Origin: CAYVXE01 sp964455375
GTDB taxonomy: Bacteria; Zhuqueibacterota; Zhuqueibacteria; Oceanimicrobiales; Oceanimicrobiaceae
Direction of reading: 5' to 3'
Assembly: GCA_964455375.1 (NCBI GenBank)
Contig: CAYVXE010000008.1
Span: forward strand, 6,730-70,729
Length of the DNA: 64,000 bases
The notes beneath the pieces are model-generated. The model made no database searches, was not told where the DNA came from, and saw only the letters and a list, made by a program, of their open reading frames with translations. Shown here in pieces: positions 1 through 9,360 of this stretch. How positions within the stretch are numbered: position 1 is the first letter of the stretch; every line of letters starts with the position of its first letter. The translations under genes and the position numbers were made by a program.

Positions 1-308
1 GTGGAAAGAAACAAAATCGTTTGACCATCCGGCGACCAACGTGGATGAAAATCCGCGGCTTTATTGTACGTCAACTGCCGCTGATTGCGGCCGTCAATAT
101 TCATCATGTAAAGATCCGTATTGCTTTTCCCCTTCTCCAAAAAATATTCTGTGACGGTAAAGACGACCTTCTTTCCATCCGGTGAAATATTTGGGTCGTT
201 CACATTTTTAATCTGGTATAAATCGGATATTGTAAAAGGTCGCTTTTGACCATAGCTCAAACCAACAATCATTAAACACAAGGTCAGCATCATTAAAACT
301 TTTCGCAT
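1..308 (-). CDS. S9-family peptidase (prolyl oligopeptidase type), N-terminal fragment
   Basis: The gene reads leftward off the window edge, so only about 102 N-terminal codons are visible. It starts at ATG 308 behind a strong GGAGGTAAG ribosome site. Residues 1-19 form a signal peptide ending near SYGQ. The rest reads like the first blades of a TolB/DPP-type beta-propeller, with NISPDGKKVVF at about 40 and WSPDGQTILF near the edge. In S9 peptidases such a propeller sits in front of an alpha/beta-hydrolase catalytic domain. A secreted or periplasmic acylaminoacyl- or dipeptidyl-peptidase is therefore likely, but the catalytic domain lies outside the window. A TolB-like propeller protein without protease activity cannot be excluded. 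Confidence 0.7.
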   Translation of the reverse strand, partial: MRKVLMMLTLCLMIVGLSYGQKRPFTISDLYQIKNVNDPNISPDGKKVVFTVTEYFLEKGKSNTDLYMMNIDGRNQRQLTYNKAADFHPRWSPDGQTILFLS

Positions 309-427
309 TCTTACCTCCAATTCACCTTTACCTTAACATGATTCAAATGTCGCTAAAAAAAACGCAGAAATTCAAAGTAACACGCCAGAAACTTGTTTTA
401 TATTTTTCGTTCAAAAAATTACACAAA

Positions 428-457
428 AAAAGTGAATACATCCAAGTATTCACTTTT
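428..457 (-). terminator. Intrinsic terminator after the 39-residue peptide gene
   Basis: A perfect 12-bp stem (AAAAGTGAATAC / GTATTCACTTTT) has a 6-nt loop. Read on the minus strand it ends in a run of T. It lies about 110 nt past the stop of the small gene at 570-689 and separates it from the peptidase gene that starts at 308. The A-tract on the other side would let it work in both directions. Confidence 0.7.
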
Positions 458-569
458 AATAATAAGCTATTTTTTTCAGGGAATCAACTAATTTTCATTC
501 AGGTAAGATTTCATCTTCAACACAGACGACTCGTTTAAAACGATATATTAATATAGAGAAAAGACGTCA

Positions 570-689
570 TTAAATTCCTAAAATACCCAACATTAAGATT
601 CCCAAAAATAATAGTCCAAAAAGTAGCAAAACCCAACCACCGTCCACCGTCTTTTTTCCCGGTTTGTTTTGCATCTCCTGCTTTTCCAT
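570..689 (-). CDS. 39-residue single-pass membrane peptide, function unknown
   Basis: A short frame starts at ATG 689 behind a near-perfect AAAGGAGGTAAAA ribosome site and ends in TAA at 570. It encodes a charged, soluble first part (MEKQEMQNKPGKKTVDGG) and then one hydrophobic helix from about residue 19 to the C-terminus, rich in Leu, Gly and Ile (WVLLLFGLLFLGILMLGI). Hairpins followed by T-tracts lie on both sides (711-756 upstream, 428-457 downstream), so it looks like its own small transcription unit. The family is not recognised. The strong ribosome site, clean membrane segment and flanking terminators support a real small protein rather than chance, but no function can be given. Confidence 0.6.
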   Translation of the reverse strand: MEKQEMQNKPGKKTVDGGWVLLLFGLLFLGILMLGILGI

Positions 690-710
690 TTTTACCTCCT
701 TTGTTAAATA

Positions 711-756
711 AAAAAAACCAGTATAGAGAACGCATTTGCGTCTCATATACTGGTTT
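711..756 (-). terminator. Hairpin with T-tract between the mpsC-like gene and the small peptide gene
   Basis: AAACCAGTATA pairs with TATACTGGTTT, and the stem continues imperfectly through GAGA/TCTC and ACGCA/TGCGT. On the minus strand it is followed by eight T. It lies 133 nt past the stop of the gene at 889-1266 and only about 20 nt before the ribosome site of the 39-residue gene. It could be a terminator for the upstream gene or a leader attenuator for the small gene. Confidence 0.65.
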
Positions 757-888
757 ACATTTCAACAAACCTGTCGATCAATTCTTAAACGACAAGACCA
801 TCGACCTGTTCTTTGACTTGTCTACCAATTGTTTTCTAATTGCTTACTTAAACTCTAAAATCTGCGAAAGGTTCCTGTCATATTAAAT

Positions 889-1266
889 TCAAATTCTGCT
901 TTTTAGCTCGTTTTCCAAATTCAAGGTCAATCCGAAAATAAAAACCCGTTCACCAGTTCGGGTGCTGATATCCGCATGCACAGTTGTGACATGTGCCCCG
1001 GTATTTTCTTCAATAATTCTCACTAACACGGATCGGGAACTTTCAATAAGACGCATCCGCATTTGCTTGATTAACCTGGCGCCTTCATGCTCCACAGCCA
1101 ATTGCTCTTCGGCAGGAGTTAGCACGCCTTTCAAGCGAATCAACACCATGTCCTGTACGATAAACGTTCTCGCCTCATTGGGTCCGCGTCCGAGGTGTTC
1201 CTTTTCAAACTGTGTAATCGCCGCGCTGATTTCGGCTTCAACTTGTCCTTTCGTTTTAAGTGACAT
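889..1266 (-). CDS. MpsC-family (DUF2294) protein
   Basis: This 125-residue soluble protein matches the DUF2294/MpsC pattern: an N-terminal helix with EKEHLGRGP, then ARTFIVQDMVLIRLKGVLTPAEEQLA, and a C-terminal part with STRTGERVFIFGL. Members of the family are named after the Na+-translocating bicarbonate-uptake MpsABC genes of staphylococci, but most stand alone and their biochemical role is unsettled. No mpsA or mpsB partner is visible here. The gene lies 44 nt after the outer-membrane gene at 1311-4400 on the same strand and may share its transcript. No clear ribosome site precedes the ATG at 1266. Family assignment is from remembered sequence pattern. Confidence 0.75.
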   Translation of the reverse strand: MSLKTKGQVEAEISAAITQFEKEHLGRGPNEARTFIVQDMVLIRLKGVLTPAEEQLAVEHEGARLIKQMRMRLIESSRSVLVRIIEENTGAHVTTVHADISTRTGERVFIFGLTLNLENELKSRI

Positions 1267-1310
1267 GCTAAGTGCTCAATTAAAGATAAAAGTTGCGTGG
1301 CCATTTCAGG

Positions 1311-4300
1311 CTAATTCTCGCAGGGACAAAAACGCAAACTTCCGGTACACGAACATTCTTCAACAACAACGTTTTTCGGAATCACTTTAATTTCAACCCG
1401 GCGGTTCTTTTCATACGTATCATATCTGGAACTTTCGCCGCGTCCTACTGAGACAAGTTCAGCAGTTACACCGCTATCAATCAAAAACTGTTTTGCGCTT
1501 TTAGCTCTTAAGCAGGAAAGCTCCAGATTGTAACGTTTCCTTACAGAACGACTGATTTTTGATGATCCGGTCGTATCTGCAAAGCCAATTATTTCAAAAC
1601 GCTGCCCGGAGGGTCCATTTTGAAAAATATCCGCCAAATCTCTTAAAACGCTTTGCGATTCCTTTGTTAACACACATTTGTTAAATTCAAATTTAATCAA
1701 AGCAGCATAAATCGTGGTAGAAGCTTCATTATTTTCGAGGTCAAGATCATTTTTGGCAAAAAGCGTACTTTTATTCGTGATGGATACAGCCGTGGAATCA
1801 AAATCCAAATCGCCTATAACTGCCTCGAACATGAACGAATGAGATTCATTTTTCCGTAGAAACGATAGATGCCACGTCAGCGTATCCCGTTTTGTGGTTA
1901 GAGTTGGTTCTTCGATGAAAATAACAGACATGGCCTCTGAAACGACATGTTTCACTTCAATATTGTTTGCGAGGTCATCCCCGAGGTTAGTGACCGTGAT
2001 GTGATATTGAACTGTATCTCCACTTTGAACAATAAATTTGTTGACCCGGTTCGTCAACTTTAAATCATAGCGGATTTGGTCAACATCAAAATTATTCAGC
2101 TCCCCGTCTGCCGTTTCTTCGACATTATTTTCAACATCAATTTCTGCTAAAAGAGTGGGCTTTATATCATCCCATGATAACTGAATTGAATCTTTTTGCC
2201 CGGGCTGCAGACGTTGAATCCACTCTTTTTTCTGTTCACTGAATAAATTCTTGCTCGGATCCATCTGAGAAGGAATAAAAACCGGAACCTTACTGGTCAA
2301 CTGCCGAGTTACGAGTTGAGGTTGAGCTTCATCCGCATCCGACAGCGTAACCGAGAAATGGCGTGCTTCTTCAAAATGGTTTTCAAAAACGACATTGGCA
2401 ATCATTTCCGGTGGCGGCTGTTTGAAGCCGGGTGGAAATGAGAGCACAACCCGGCGGTTCCGGCTAAATGCCTTCTCAGACAAGTTTGTGTCCGCCGGTG
2501 CAGACTCCCCTAACCAATTTAATTTCAACCTGGTTGAGTCAATGCCCTGGGAAACTAAATAGTGAAACACCTTTAATGCCCGGCGCTTAGACCACTCTAG
2601 ATTCACCTGATGTCTCCGCGCCGCGTCCAAACTGGAAGCCGCCTGAATATCCGCATGACCCGTAACCGTAAATGTATCCGGATAGGTTTTGAGAAAATCG
2701 ACCCATTCGTCTAATTCTCCTAAGGAGTTGCTGTTCAATTCATCTTTGGCAAATTCGAAATAAACGTTTTTTATAGTAAATCGTTCAGGTTCTTTAATTT
2801 CCTTTTTGATGTGGATGGTTAAGTCCGGTGGTGTGCTGACATTGAACTCAGCAATTTTTCGGCCGTCGGTTTCGATAAAACGACAGTGACGATTTTTATC
2901 ATAAGCCATCACCGTCCAGTAATAATGGCCATGCTCTAATCCCCGTGGTATCGTATAAGCAACAAGCGGGTTGTGATGCTGAACAAGCTTGAAAGATTCA
3001 TCCCGGGTTGCAGCGCTCATGGTTTCGTCAACCGACACAAGACGTAAGCTGGTATCCAGATTTGCAGGGTAAAATTCTAAATTCACATAATCAACAAATT
3101 GTTGTTCTGACGCTTCATCATGCTCAGAATCGCTCCTTAACGAGGCGGGGTCAAAAACATACATTTCAGATTTCTCTATGAGTTGCGCGATTCCAGTACT
3201 ATCATCTTTACTGATAAAAAGCATGTAATCCACATCATCATATAAATCCGGATCACGCGTGGCTTTCCAGGCGAGTGTTACGGAATCCAATCTGGTAAAT
3301 TTCTGAAAGAAGGGGCTTGCAAACTCAAAGTATTCCGGACGATTGGTGCGGCCGGTGACGCTTCCCTGGTAAACTTTCCCGACCGTTTGCCCATCTAAAA
3401 AGCCCAGGTCAGCTCGCAAATCAGAATTCCGGTAACTACCAAGCCAAGGATTACCGGCGGTGGCCTTCGCCTGCGGATTCATATAATCATCCAGCTTGAT
3501 ACTGAATCCGATGGAGTATTTACTGAGTAAATCCGTGTTGCGTTTATCGATCTGGTTAAATCCGCCACGCACCGCGATGAGGCGACTCAGCAGATTTGTA
3601 AACTGCACACCAAAACCAAAGCGTCCATCTTCATCCTTCACATCCTGATAATCAGCGGACAGTTGCAATTGAAGCCCATCGTGCCGTCCAAGATTGAGCG
3701 CAACGCCTGACCGGAAAGTCCTGGGCAACGGCGTCTTCGTGGTGATAAATTCGAGTGACCGTCCCATTTGATTTAAAGAAATTCCTGCAGAAAAAATACC
3801 GTATTGAAAGAAACCGCGCCGGCTGAGATGAAATCTTGGCGAGCGATAAATAGCGCCCACATCGACTACAAATGAACTCGCTCGATGCTGTGCCAGCTCG
3901 CTACGGAGATATTTCAGATTCACGCCAAACGAAAGATTCCTGTCAACAAACCCCAGGGGAAATCCGATACTGGCATTTAATAAAAGATCGCCAGCATTCA
4001 CCGAAGGTCTGGCGCCACGCGTGGCATCGAAGTTGCGGACGCCCTGGTAATTTACGCCGAGAGCAAACATCATCCGGTTACTCCACGGTGTATTGATGCG
4101 TAAATGTCTCCCGTAGACCAGCGAAAGATTAAAAATATCTGCAATCCATTCGGTGTAGCTTGCCGACCATTGCCATTCCCTCAGAAAGCCCACGGCGCCG
4201 GGATTTGCATATAGCAAATATGTATCATCCAACGCTCCCGTGAGGCTGTTCGCCATACTTTGTTGCCTGGTGCCGGGCAAAAGTTTCAAATAAGCCGAAC

Positions 4301-4400
4301 CTGCCCGAACCTGCGAAAAACTTTTCGCCGGGAATAAACACATTCCTCCCAGAATAAAGAAGAAAATTATCGTTGAAATTTTCAGAAAAAAATTCTTCAT
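1311..4400 (-). CDS. PorV-like outer-membrane barrel fused to OmpA, DUF11 and a second OmpA domain
   Basis: This is a 1029-residue surface protein. After a signal peptide (about 1-30), residues about 31-306 resemble the PorV/PorQ/UPF0164 beta-barrel (SAYLKLLPGTRQQSMANS, YLLYANPGAVGF). A beta-rich linker follows, then an OmpA-like peptidoglycan-binding domain (about 541-656, VYFEFAKDELNSNS and RNRRVVLSF), a DUF11 domain (about 776-891) and a second OmpA-like domain (about 901-1008, FEFNKCVLTKESQSVL, NRRVEIKV). The tail carries four cysteines (CSCTGSLRFCPC). The upstream gene stops at 4402-4404 and this ATG begins at 4400, giving TGATATG, which suggests coupled translation. A TTG start at 4412 is the alternative. 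PorV-type barrels serve type IX secretion; here the role may be anchoring the DUF11-repeat partner to the envelope, which is inference. Confidence 0.75.
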   Translation of the reverse strand: MKNFFLKISTIIFFFILGGMCLFPAKSFSQVRAGSAYLKLLPGTRQQSMANSLTGALDDTYLLYANPGAVGFLREWQWSASYTEWIADIFNLSLVYGRHLRINTPWSNRMMFALGVNYQGVRNFDATRGARPSVNAGDLLLNASIGFPLGFVDRNLSFGVNLKYLRSELAQHRASSFVVDVGAIYRSPRFHLSRRGFFQYGIFSAGISLNQMGRSLEFITTKTPLPRTFRSGVALNLGRHDGLQLQLSADYQDVKDEDGRFGFGVQFTNLLSRLIAVRGGFNQIDKRNTDLLSKYSIGFSIKLDDYMNPQAKATAGNPWLGSYRNSDLRADLGFLDGQTVGKVYQGSVTGRTNRPEYFEFASPFFQKFTRLDSVTLAWKATRDPDLYDDVDYMLFISKDDSTGIAQLIEKSEMYVFDPASLRSDSEHDEASEQQFVDYVNLEFYPANLDTSLRLVSVDETMSAATRDESFKLVQHHNPLVAYTIPRGLEHGHYYWTVMAYDKNRHCRFIETDGRKIAEFNVSTPPDLTIHIKKEIKEPERFTIKNVYFEFAKDELNSNSLGELDEWVDFLKTYPDTFTVTGHADIQAASSLDAARRHQVNLEWSKRRALKVFHYLVSQGIDSTRLKLNWLGESAPADTNLSEKAFSRNRRVVLSFPPGFKQPPPEMIANVVFENHFEEARHFSVTLSDADEAQPQLVTRQLTSKVPVFIPSQMDPSKNLFSEQKKEWIQRLQPGQKDSIQLSWDDIKPTLLAEIDVENNVEETADGELNNFDVDQIRYDLKLTNRVNKFIVQSGDTVQYHITVTNLGDDLANNIEVKHVVSEAMSVIFIEEPTLTTKRDTLTWHLSFLRKNESHSFMFEAVIGDLDFDSTAVSITNKSTLFAKNDLDLENNEASTTIYAALIKFEFNKCVLTKESQSVLRDLADIFQNGPSGQRFEIIGFADTTGSSKISRSVRKRYNLELSCLRAKSAKQFLIDSGVTAELVSVGRGESSRYDTYEKNRRVEIKVIPKNVVVEECSCTGSLRFCPCEN

Positions 4401-4401
4401 A

Positions 4402-7236
4402 TCAGCGAGCAATTATGACCTTTTCAACACAGGTAATGTTTTTATATTTGAAAAGAATGATATAAACCCCACTGCCAACGTTCTGGCCGTCTTGAGCCAA
4501 TCCACCCCATTTAACCGTATGGCTTCCGGCCGAAAAATTCTGAGCCGTTAGATTCGTGATTAAATAGCCTGAGATGTCATAGAGATCCATGGCGACGAAA
4601 CCCGGCTCTTTGAGCTCAAATGAAATTCCCAAATCCTGGCTCAAACCAGGTCGTGGACGTTGCGGCTCAAACACATTACGGTCCAAAACAATACAATCGA
4701 ATTCCGGCGGTGGCAGGCAGACGACCGTTGCAGAATCAAAATCATTGTCCGGATTTGTATCAAACTGTCCACTCACACGCGCCTGATTTGTTTTTGTAAC
4801 CGGCGTTGCAGACAACGAGATGTCCGTGCGAACTCGTGCATTAATATTTATCACTAAGCTATCCTGCGGATTTAATTGTGTGATGCGCCAGAAAACAGTG
4901 TCGGCATCCAGCGTGGTGACAGGCTGTAATGAAACATTGATGGCGGTTATCTCCTCGGGAAACAGATCCCACACTTGTACGCTCCTCGCTGTGTCTGGTC
5001 CCAGATTAAAAAAATTCAGGGTATAGCTGAAATCGGCACCCTGCACCACCGAATCCTGACTCGCGGATTTAGTCAACGCCAGATCGTATTTTGTAAAATC
5101 TCTGACCACCACTGCAACGCTATCTCGATTGTTGATGGCGTTTGTGTCGTCGTCAGCTTCCACCCAACCAACATTCAATTGGTTGAACGTGGAGCGATCA
5201 AAGATGATATTGACCGGAATTTTTACGGACAGATGAATATGAAACGTGTCGCCCACGGAAAGAAAGGGTCGTTCCCAGGCAAGTGTATCGGCAAACTGTG
5301 TTGCAGGCTGAGCAGAAGTAAACTCCAACGAATCCGGCAAAACATCGAAAACCCTGACGTCAAATGCATCATAAACACCTAAATTGACGACATCAATGTC
5401 GTAGGTGAAGTCATCTCCTGGAAACACAGTGCTTTGTGAGACTGTTTTTATTAATTTCAGATCATAAGGTTCAAATTTCTCCACAATGGCGACGGAAACA
5501 CTGTCACGATCATTCAACGCATTTGTATCCTGAGCGGCAGAAATCCATACAACATTTAGCTGGTTAAGTGAAATAGCACCCGGTTGTAGTGATTCCGGCG
5601 CCTTTGCAGTTAAATCAACCTGAAATGTGTCGCCGACGGCTAATGCCGCTATTTGCCAGTGCAGTGTGTCACCTGACTGGATTGCAAATTCGGGATTTGC
5701 TCCTACAAAGTTTAATGAATCCGGCAAATCATCCCAGACGTCGATATTTTTCGCATCGTTGTTTCCAAGGTTGACGATTTGCAGATTATATTTAACCGCA
5801 TCTCCGGGGTGCACTGACTTCCGGCGTACATTTTTTTTCACCTGTAAATCATACGGTTTAAATATTTCCTTCAAGAAAACGGAGACGCTATCTCGATTAT
5901 TGGTAACATTCGTGTCATTCGCCGCCTCAAGCCAACTGACATTTAATTGCCCAAACGGTGAGGCCGGAAGTTCTAAATTTTCATCAACGGTCACATCGAC
6001 CTGAATAGAGGTGGTGTCACCCACTTGCAGAAAGGGAATTTGCCATCGCAATGTGTCTGAATTTATAGTATTCATCGCAACCGGATCTGTGGTTCGAACA
6101 GTCAACAACGACGGAATGTCATCCAAAACCAAAATATCCGAGGCATCAAAACGGCCATTATTTACAATATCGATGGTATAAGAGAATGCTCCCCCTGTGA
6201 AAACGGTATCCTTAGTGGCAGATTTTTTCAACGCAAGATCATAGGTTTTGGGACGGGGAATCACGTTTACGGAAACAGTCGCCTCATTATTTCCATCCAG
6301 CGTATCGCAGAGAGCCGTTACCCGGCTTACATTGATAAGCGTGTCGGGAAGAGTTAAAAACGTTGCCGCTACTTTTGCGCGGTAATGAATATCGATGGAA
6401 TCCCCGGCAGCTAAAACATCAAACTGCCAGGTCAGGCTGTCTGAATTTAATGTTGAAAAAGCAGGCATTACCGTTTCGGGAAGGATGTCAACGGAATCCG
6501 GAAAAATATCCATCAAACGAATATTATGTGCATCGGACGTACCGACATTCGTAATCGTCAATGAATATTGAATTTCCTGACCGGGAAAAACGATTTCTTT
6601 ATCCGCCCTTTTTTTTATGGCTAAATCATAAGGCGAATCGGAAAGCCTGATAATGGTCAATTCCCGCAAATGCACACTTTCAGGTGTATCCACGACAATT
6701 CCTGAAGCCGTTTTGCAATCCGGGTTATTAGGGTAGCAACGCCATTTATCAGGAAATTCATTAGCAATATCAATAAAGTGGTTTAACTTAACCGTCCAGA
6801 CTCCTTGTGGAATGAGAAAGGTGCCCACATCTCTGGTTAGTTCTTCCGGAGCTTTACCATTATCATCGACAATAACTTTTTTGATTCCTGTATTGGGGTC
6901 ACACGGTTCAACACAGAACACATCTGCACCATTACATACATCGATAAAGAATGTTTCATTAATCTGATCTTCACTATAAAATACTGTTGCAAAAATCCGG
7001 TAGTACCCGCCTTGTTTAAAATCAATTGTGGCAACAGGCTTACGCGTATCAATGCTAAAGAGCGCGCCATCGGCTCGCACTACCACTTCTTCAGCTCCCC
7101 TACGAGAAACGTTTAACGAATCACCTGCAAACTGTAATGTGTCACTGGAGGCTATTGTTTGAGCAGATACGGTAGACCCAATGCTCATAATAATGTACAT
7201 TACCAGGAAAAAGTATCTGAATTTATAAACGCTCAT
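4402..7236 (-). CDS. Secreted protein with five DUF11 repeats and a C-terminal FlgD/sorting-type domain
   Basis: A 944-residue protein with a signal peptide (about 1-25, ending SAQ). Residues about 50-190 form a cysteine-containing beta domain with CNGADVFCVEPC. Five tandem DUF11 (CARDB-like) repeats of about 124 residues begin at about 203, 332, 462, 591 and 717, each opening YDLxxxK and containing a NxGxxDAxxIxVxD-type segment and an LPDSL motif. The last 90 residues (SFELKEPGFVAMDLYDISG, GSGVYIILF, VEKVIIAR) resemble the FlgD-Ig or type IX sorting domain. An extended surface stalk or adhesin is likely. It is followed with one nucleotide spacing by the PorV/OmpA fusion, which also carries a DUF11 unit, so the two probably work together in the envelope. 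Confidence 0.75.
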   Translation of the reverse strand: MSVYKFRYFFLVMYIIMSIGSTVSAQTIASSDTLQFAGDSLNVSRRGAEEVVVRADGALFSIDTRKPVATIDFKQGGYYRIFATVFYSEDQINETFFIDVCNGADVFCVEPCDPNTGIKKVIVDDNGKAPEELTRDVGTFLIPQGVWTVKLNHFIDIANEFPDKWRCYPNNPDCKTASGIVVDTPESVHLRELTIIRLSDSPYDLAIKKRADKEIVFPGQEIQYSLTITNVGTSDAHNIRLMDIFPDSVDILPETVMPAFSTLNSDSLTWQFDVLAAGDSIDIHYRAKVAATFLTLPDTLINVSRVTALCDTLDGNNEATVSVNVIPRPKTYDLALKKSATKDTVFTGGAFSYTIDIVNNGRFDASDILVLDDIPSLLTVRTTDPVAMNTINSDTLRWQIPFLQVGDTTSIQVDVTVDENLELPASPFGQLNVSWLEAANDTNVTNNRDSVSVFLKEIFKPYDLQVKKNVRRKSVHPGDAVKYNLQIVNLGNNDAKNIDVWDDLPDSLNFVGANPEFAIQSGDTLHWQIAALAVGDTFQVDLTAKAPESLQPGAISLNQLNVVWISAAQDTNALNDRDSVSVAIVEKFEPYDLKLIKTVSQSTVFPGDDFTYDIDVVNLGVYDAFDVRVFDVLPDSLEFTSAQPATQFADTLAWERPFLSVGDTFHIHLSVKIPVNIIFDRSTFNQLNVGWVEADDDTNAINNRDSVAVVVRDFTKYDLALTKSASQDSVVQGADFSYTLNFFNLGPDTARSVQVWDLFPEEITAINVSLQPVTTLDADTVFWRITQLNPQDSLVININARVRTDISLSATPVTKTNQARVSGQFDTNPDNDFDSATVVCLPPPEFDCIVLDRNVFEPQRPRPGLSQDLGISFELKEPGFVAMDLYDISGYLITNLTAQNFSAGSHTVKWGGLAQDGQNVGSGVYIILFKYKNITCVEKVIIAR

Positions 7237-7343
7237 ATTTTATGCATATTCCTATTCACAACTAATATACAACTATACAATGAAATTGAAAGACTGAAGA
7301 AAACCTTGGACAGTTTTTGTTAAATAAAAATCTATTCGACTGT

Positions 7344-7477
7344 TGATACTACCGAAAAAGTAGTTTCGCCTTCAGCATGAGCAAAGTCGAAAGCTCTGAC
7401 CTATTGTTTTAAATCATGTTTCGAGGTCGCTCTGCATGAAGATTTATTTCATTTCGACTTTTTCGATAGTCTCGTTA
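7344..7477 (-). repeat. Dispersed inverted-end repeat, copy 1
   Basis: This 134-bp element is related to those at 18968-19095, 33793-33929 and 39038-39173. On the minus strand it opens TAACGAGACTATCGAAAAAGT and closes with an imperfect inverted copy of the same end. The middle contains the degenerate TTCGACTTTGCTCATGCTGA, comparable to TTTCGACTCCGCTCAGGCTG in copy 4. It lies between the fumC terminator and the start of the DUF11 gene. A MITE-like non-autonomous element or a REP-like repeat fits. Confidence 0.75.
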
Positions 7478-7631
7478 GATATGTATTAACCGGAGAGACG
7501 AAAATCGGTACTAAGCCTGGTATCGTTTTCGTTACTATACAAGAAATATAATTAACGATTATTACCAATGCAAGGAAAATAATAAACAAATTTAATTTTT
7601 AATGCTATACCGTTGGTTCAATCTAATTTGA

Positions 7632-7668
7632 TTACATGAGACGTACTGCAAAAGTACGCCTCATGTAA
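7632..7668 (-). terminator. fumC terminator hairpin
   Basis: A 16-bp stem with one mismatch (TTACATGAGACGTACT / AGTACGCCTCATGTAA) and a 5-nt loop begins 13 nt after the fumC stop. It lacks a strong T-run, so it may end transcription weakly or only protect the 3' end. Confidence 0.55.
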
Positions 7669-7680
7669 CGCAAAAGCCAG

Positions 7681-9075
7681 CTATTGGGGTAATTCGCCGA
7701 CCATGTTTTCAGGCACCACATACTTTGTAAATTCTTCATCTGACAAATATCCCAGTGACACGACTGCTTCACGAAGTGTCAGACCTTCCTGATGCGCTTT
7801 CTTGGCTGCTTTTGCGGCCTTATCGTAGCCGATATAGGGATTCAAAGCCGTTACCAGCATCAATGAATTATCCAGATTTTGTTTAATGCGTTGATGATTT
7901 GGCGTAATACCGGCAACACAGTTTTTATTAAAAGATTCACAGGTATCACCAATAAGCTGTGCAGACATCAACAGATTATAGATCATCACCGGCTTAAATA
8001 CGTTCAACTCGAAATGGCCGGTCATACCACCGATATTAATAGCCACATCATTTCCGACCACCTGCGCACAAACCATGGTCATCGCTTCAGCCTGTGTTGG
8101 GTTCACTTTGCCGGGCATAATCGACGAACCTGGTTCATTGGCCGGAATATTAATTTCTCCAATCCCACAGCGGGGACCCGAGGCCAACAACCGAATATCG
8201 TTGGCAATTTTCATTAAGCTGGCAGCAACGGTTTTCAACGCCCCTGAAGCCTCCACCACCGCGTCATGGGCAGCGAGAGATTCATATTTGTTCTCAGCAG
8301 ATACAAAGGGATGACCGGTCATCTCTGCTATTTTTTGCGCAACTTTATCGGCGAATCCAGGAGGTGTGTTGATCCCGGTGCCTACGGCGGTACCACCCAA
8401 CGCCAACTCCGAAAGGTGCGGCAGCGTATTTTTTATAGCACGAATACCATGTCGGAGTTGTGACGCATAACCGGAAAATTCCTGCCCTAAAGTTAAAGGT
8501 GTGGCATCCATTAAATGTGTACGGCCAATTTTTACAACGTTCATGAATTCTTTGGATTTTTTCTCAAACGCAGACTGCAGGGCTTCCACTTTCGGCAGCG
8601 TATGCTCTACGAGTTTTTTGTAAGCTGCGATGTGCATCGCCGTGGGAAATGTGTCGTTGGAGGATTGCGACTTGTTCACATCGTCATTGGGATGGATCGG
8701 TGTTTTGGAACCCATTTCACCGCCGAGGATTTCGATAGCCCGGTTCGACACAACTTCATTGACATTCATATTCGACTGTGTTCCCGAACCCGTTTGCCAG
8801 ACCACTAACGGGAAATGTTCATCTAATTTTCCCTCTACGATTTCGTCGCACACTTGTGCGATAACATCTGCTTTGTCCTTAGGCAAAACACCACACGCCT
8901 CATTGGTCAGAGCGGCAGCTTTTTTCAATATTCCAAAGGCATGAATGATTTCTTTGGGCATTTTTTGCCCGCCGATTTTGAAGTTTTGTTTTGAACGTTG
9001 AGTTTGAGCCCCCCAGTACTTTTCATCAGGAACTTCTATCGTTCCCATCGTGTCTTTTTCAATCCGATTGCTCAT
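7681..9075 (-). CDS. fumC: Class II fumarate hydratase
   Basis: At 464 residues this is full length for the iron-independent FumC family, which converts fumarate to malate in the TCA cycle in the cytoplasm. The superfamily signature GSSIMPGKVNPTQ is at 316-328, including the catalytic serine of the flexible loop (S318). The active-site histidine lies in GRTHLMDATPL (H187), and TGSGTQSNMNVNEV (about 95-108) is the conserved substrate-binding region. The ATG at 9075 follows a TAGGAG ribosome site. The gene stands alone, with its own hairpin downstream and a 285-bp gap upstream. Aspartase and argininosuccinate lyase share the fold, but the motifs and length are those of FumC. Confidence 0.97.
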   Translation of the reverse strand: MSNRIEKDTMGTIEVPDEKYWGAQTQRSKQNFKIGGQKMPKEIIHAFGILKKAAALTNEACGVLPKDKADVIAQVCDEIVEGKLDEHFPLVVWQTGSGTQSNMNVNEVVSNRAIEILGGEMGSKTPIHPNDDVNKSQSSNDTFPTAMHIAAYKKLVEHTLPKVEALQSAFEKKSKEFMNVVKIGRTHLMDATPLTLGQEFSGYASQLRHGIRAIKNTLPHLSELALGGTAVGTGINTPPGFADKVAQKIAEMTGHPFVSAENKYESLAAHDAVVEASGALKTVAASLMKIANDIRLLASGPRCGIGEINIPANEPGSSIMPGKVNPTQAEAMTMVCAQVVGNDVAINIGGMTGHFELNVFKPVMIYNLLMSAQLIGDTCESFNKNCVAGITPNHQRIKQNLDNSLMLVTALNPYIGYDKAAKAAKKAHQEGLTLREAVVSLGYLSDEEFTKYVVPENMVGELPQ

Positions 9076-9360
9076 TTTACTCTCCTATTATTAAACGGTT
9101 TAATACAGCTATTTTTGCCATTCAAATAATAAGGAAAGAGAGTTTGAGAGTCAATCGGATTTTATACGAAAAGATAAATAATGTTTGAGAAAAATTACTT
9201 TGTTGCCATTACCGCATTCTTGAGCTGAAATCACATGCCAAAACGATGGATTCCGGATGAATATCAGGTGTCCGGCTTTTAAAAAAACAGACCTGCTCTA
9301 CAAAGGAATTAAAGGAAAAGACACCAGGAAAAAGAAGAAAAATCAAAGAATCGGGTTTGT
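9076..9360. other. Non-coding gap upstream of fumC
   Basis: 285 bp without a supported frame or obvious structure. It is A-rich near 9310-9350. It should hold the fumC promoter, but no clear -35/-10 pair was picked out. Confidence 0.5.

Larger units (their letters stand above)
7237..7680. other. Non-coding gap with a dispersed repeat and the fumC terminator
   Basis: No coding frame is supported here. The gap holds repeat copy 1 (7344-7477), the AT-rich promoter side of the DUF11 gene (near 7240-7330) and the fumC hairpin at 7632-7668. Confidence 0.7.

Noticed and set aside
535..768. 77-residue minus-strand frame over the small peptide gene
   Set aside because: It is in a different frame from the one with the ribosome site and runs through the terminator hairpin.
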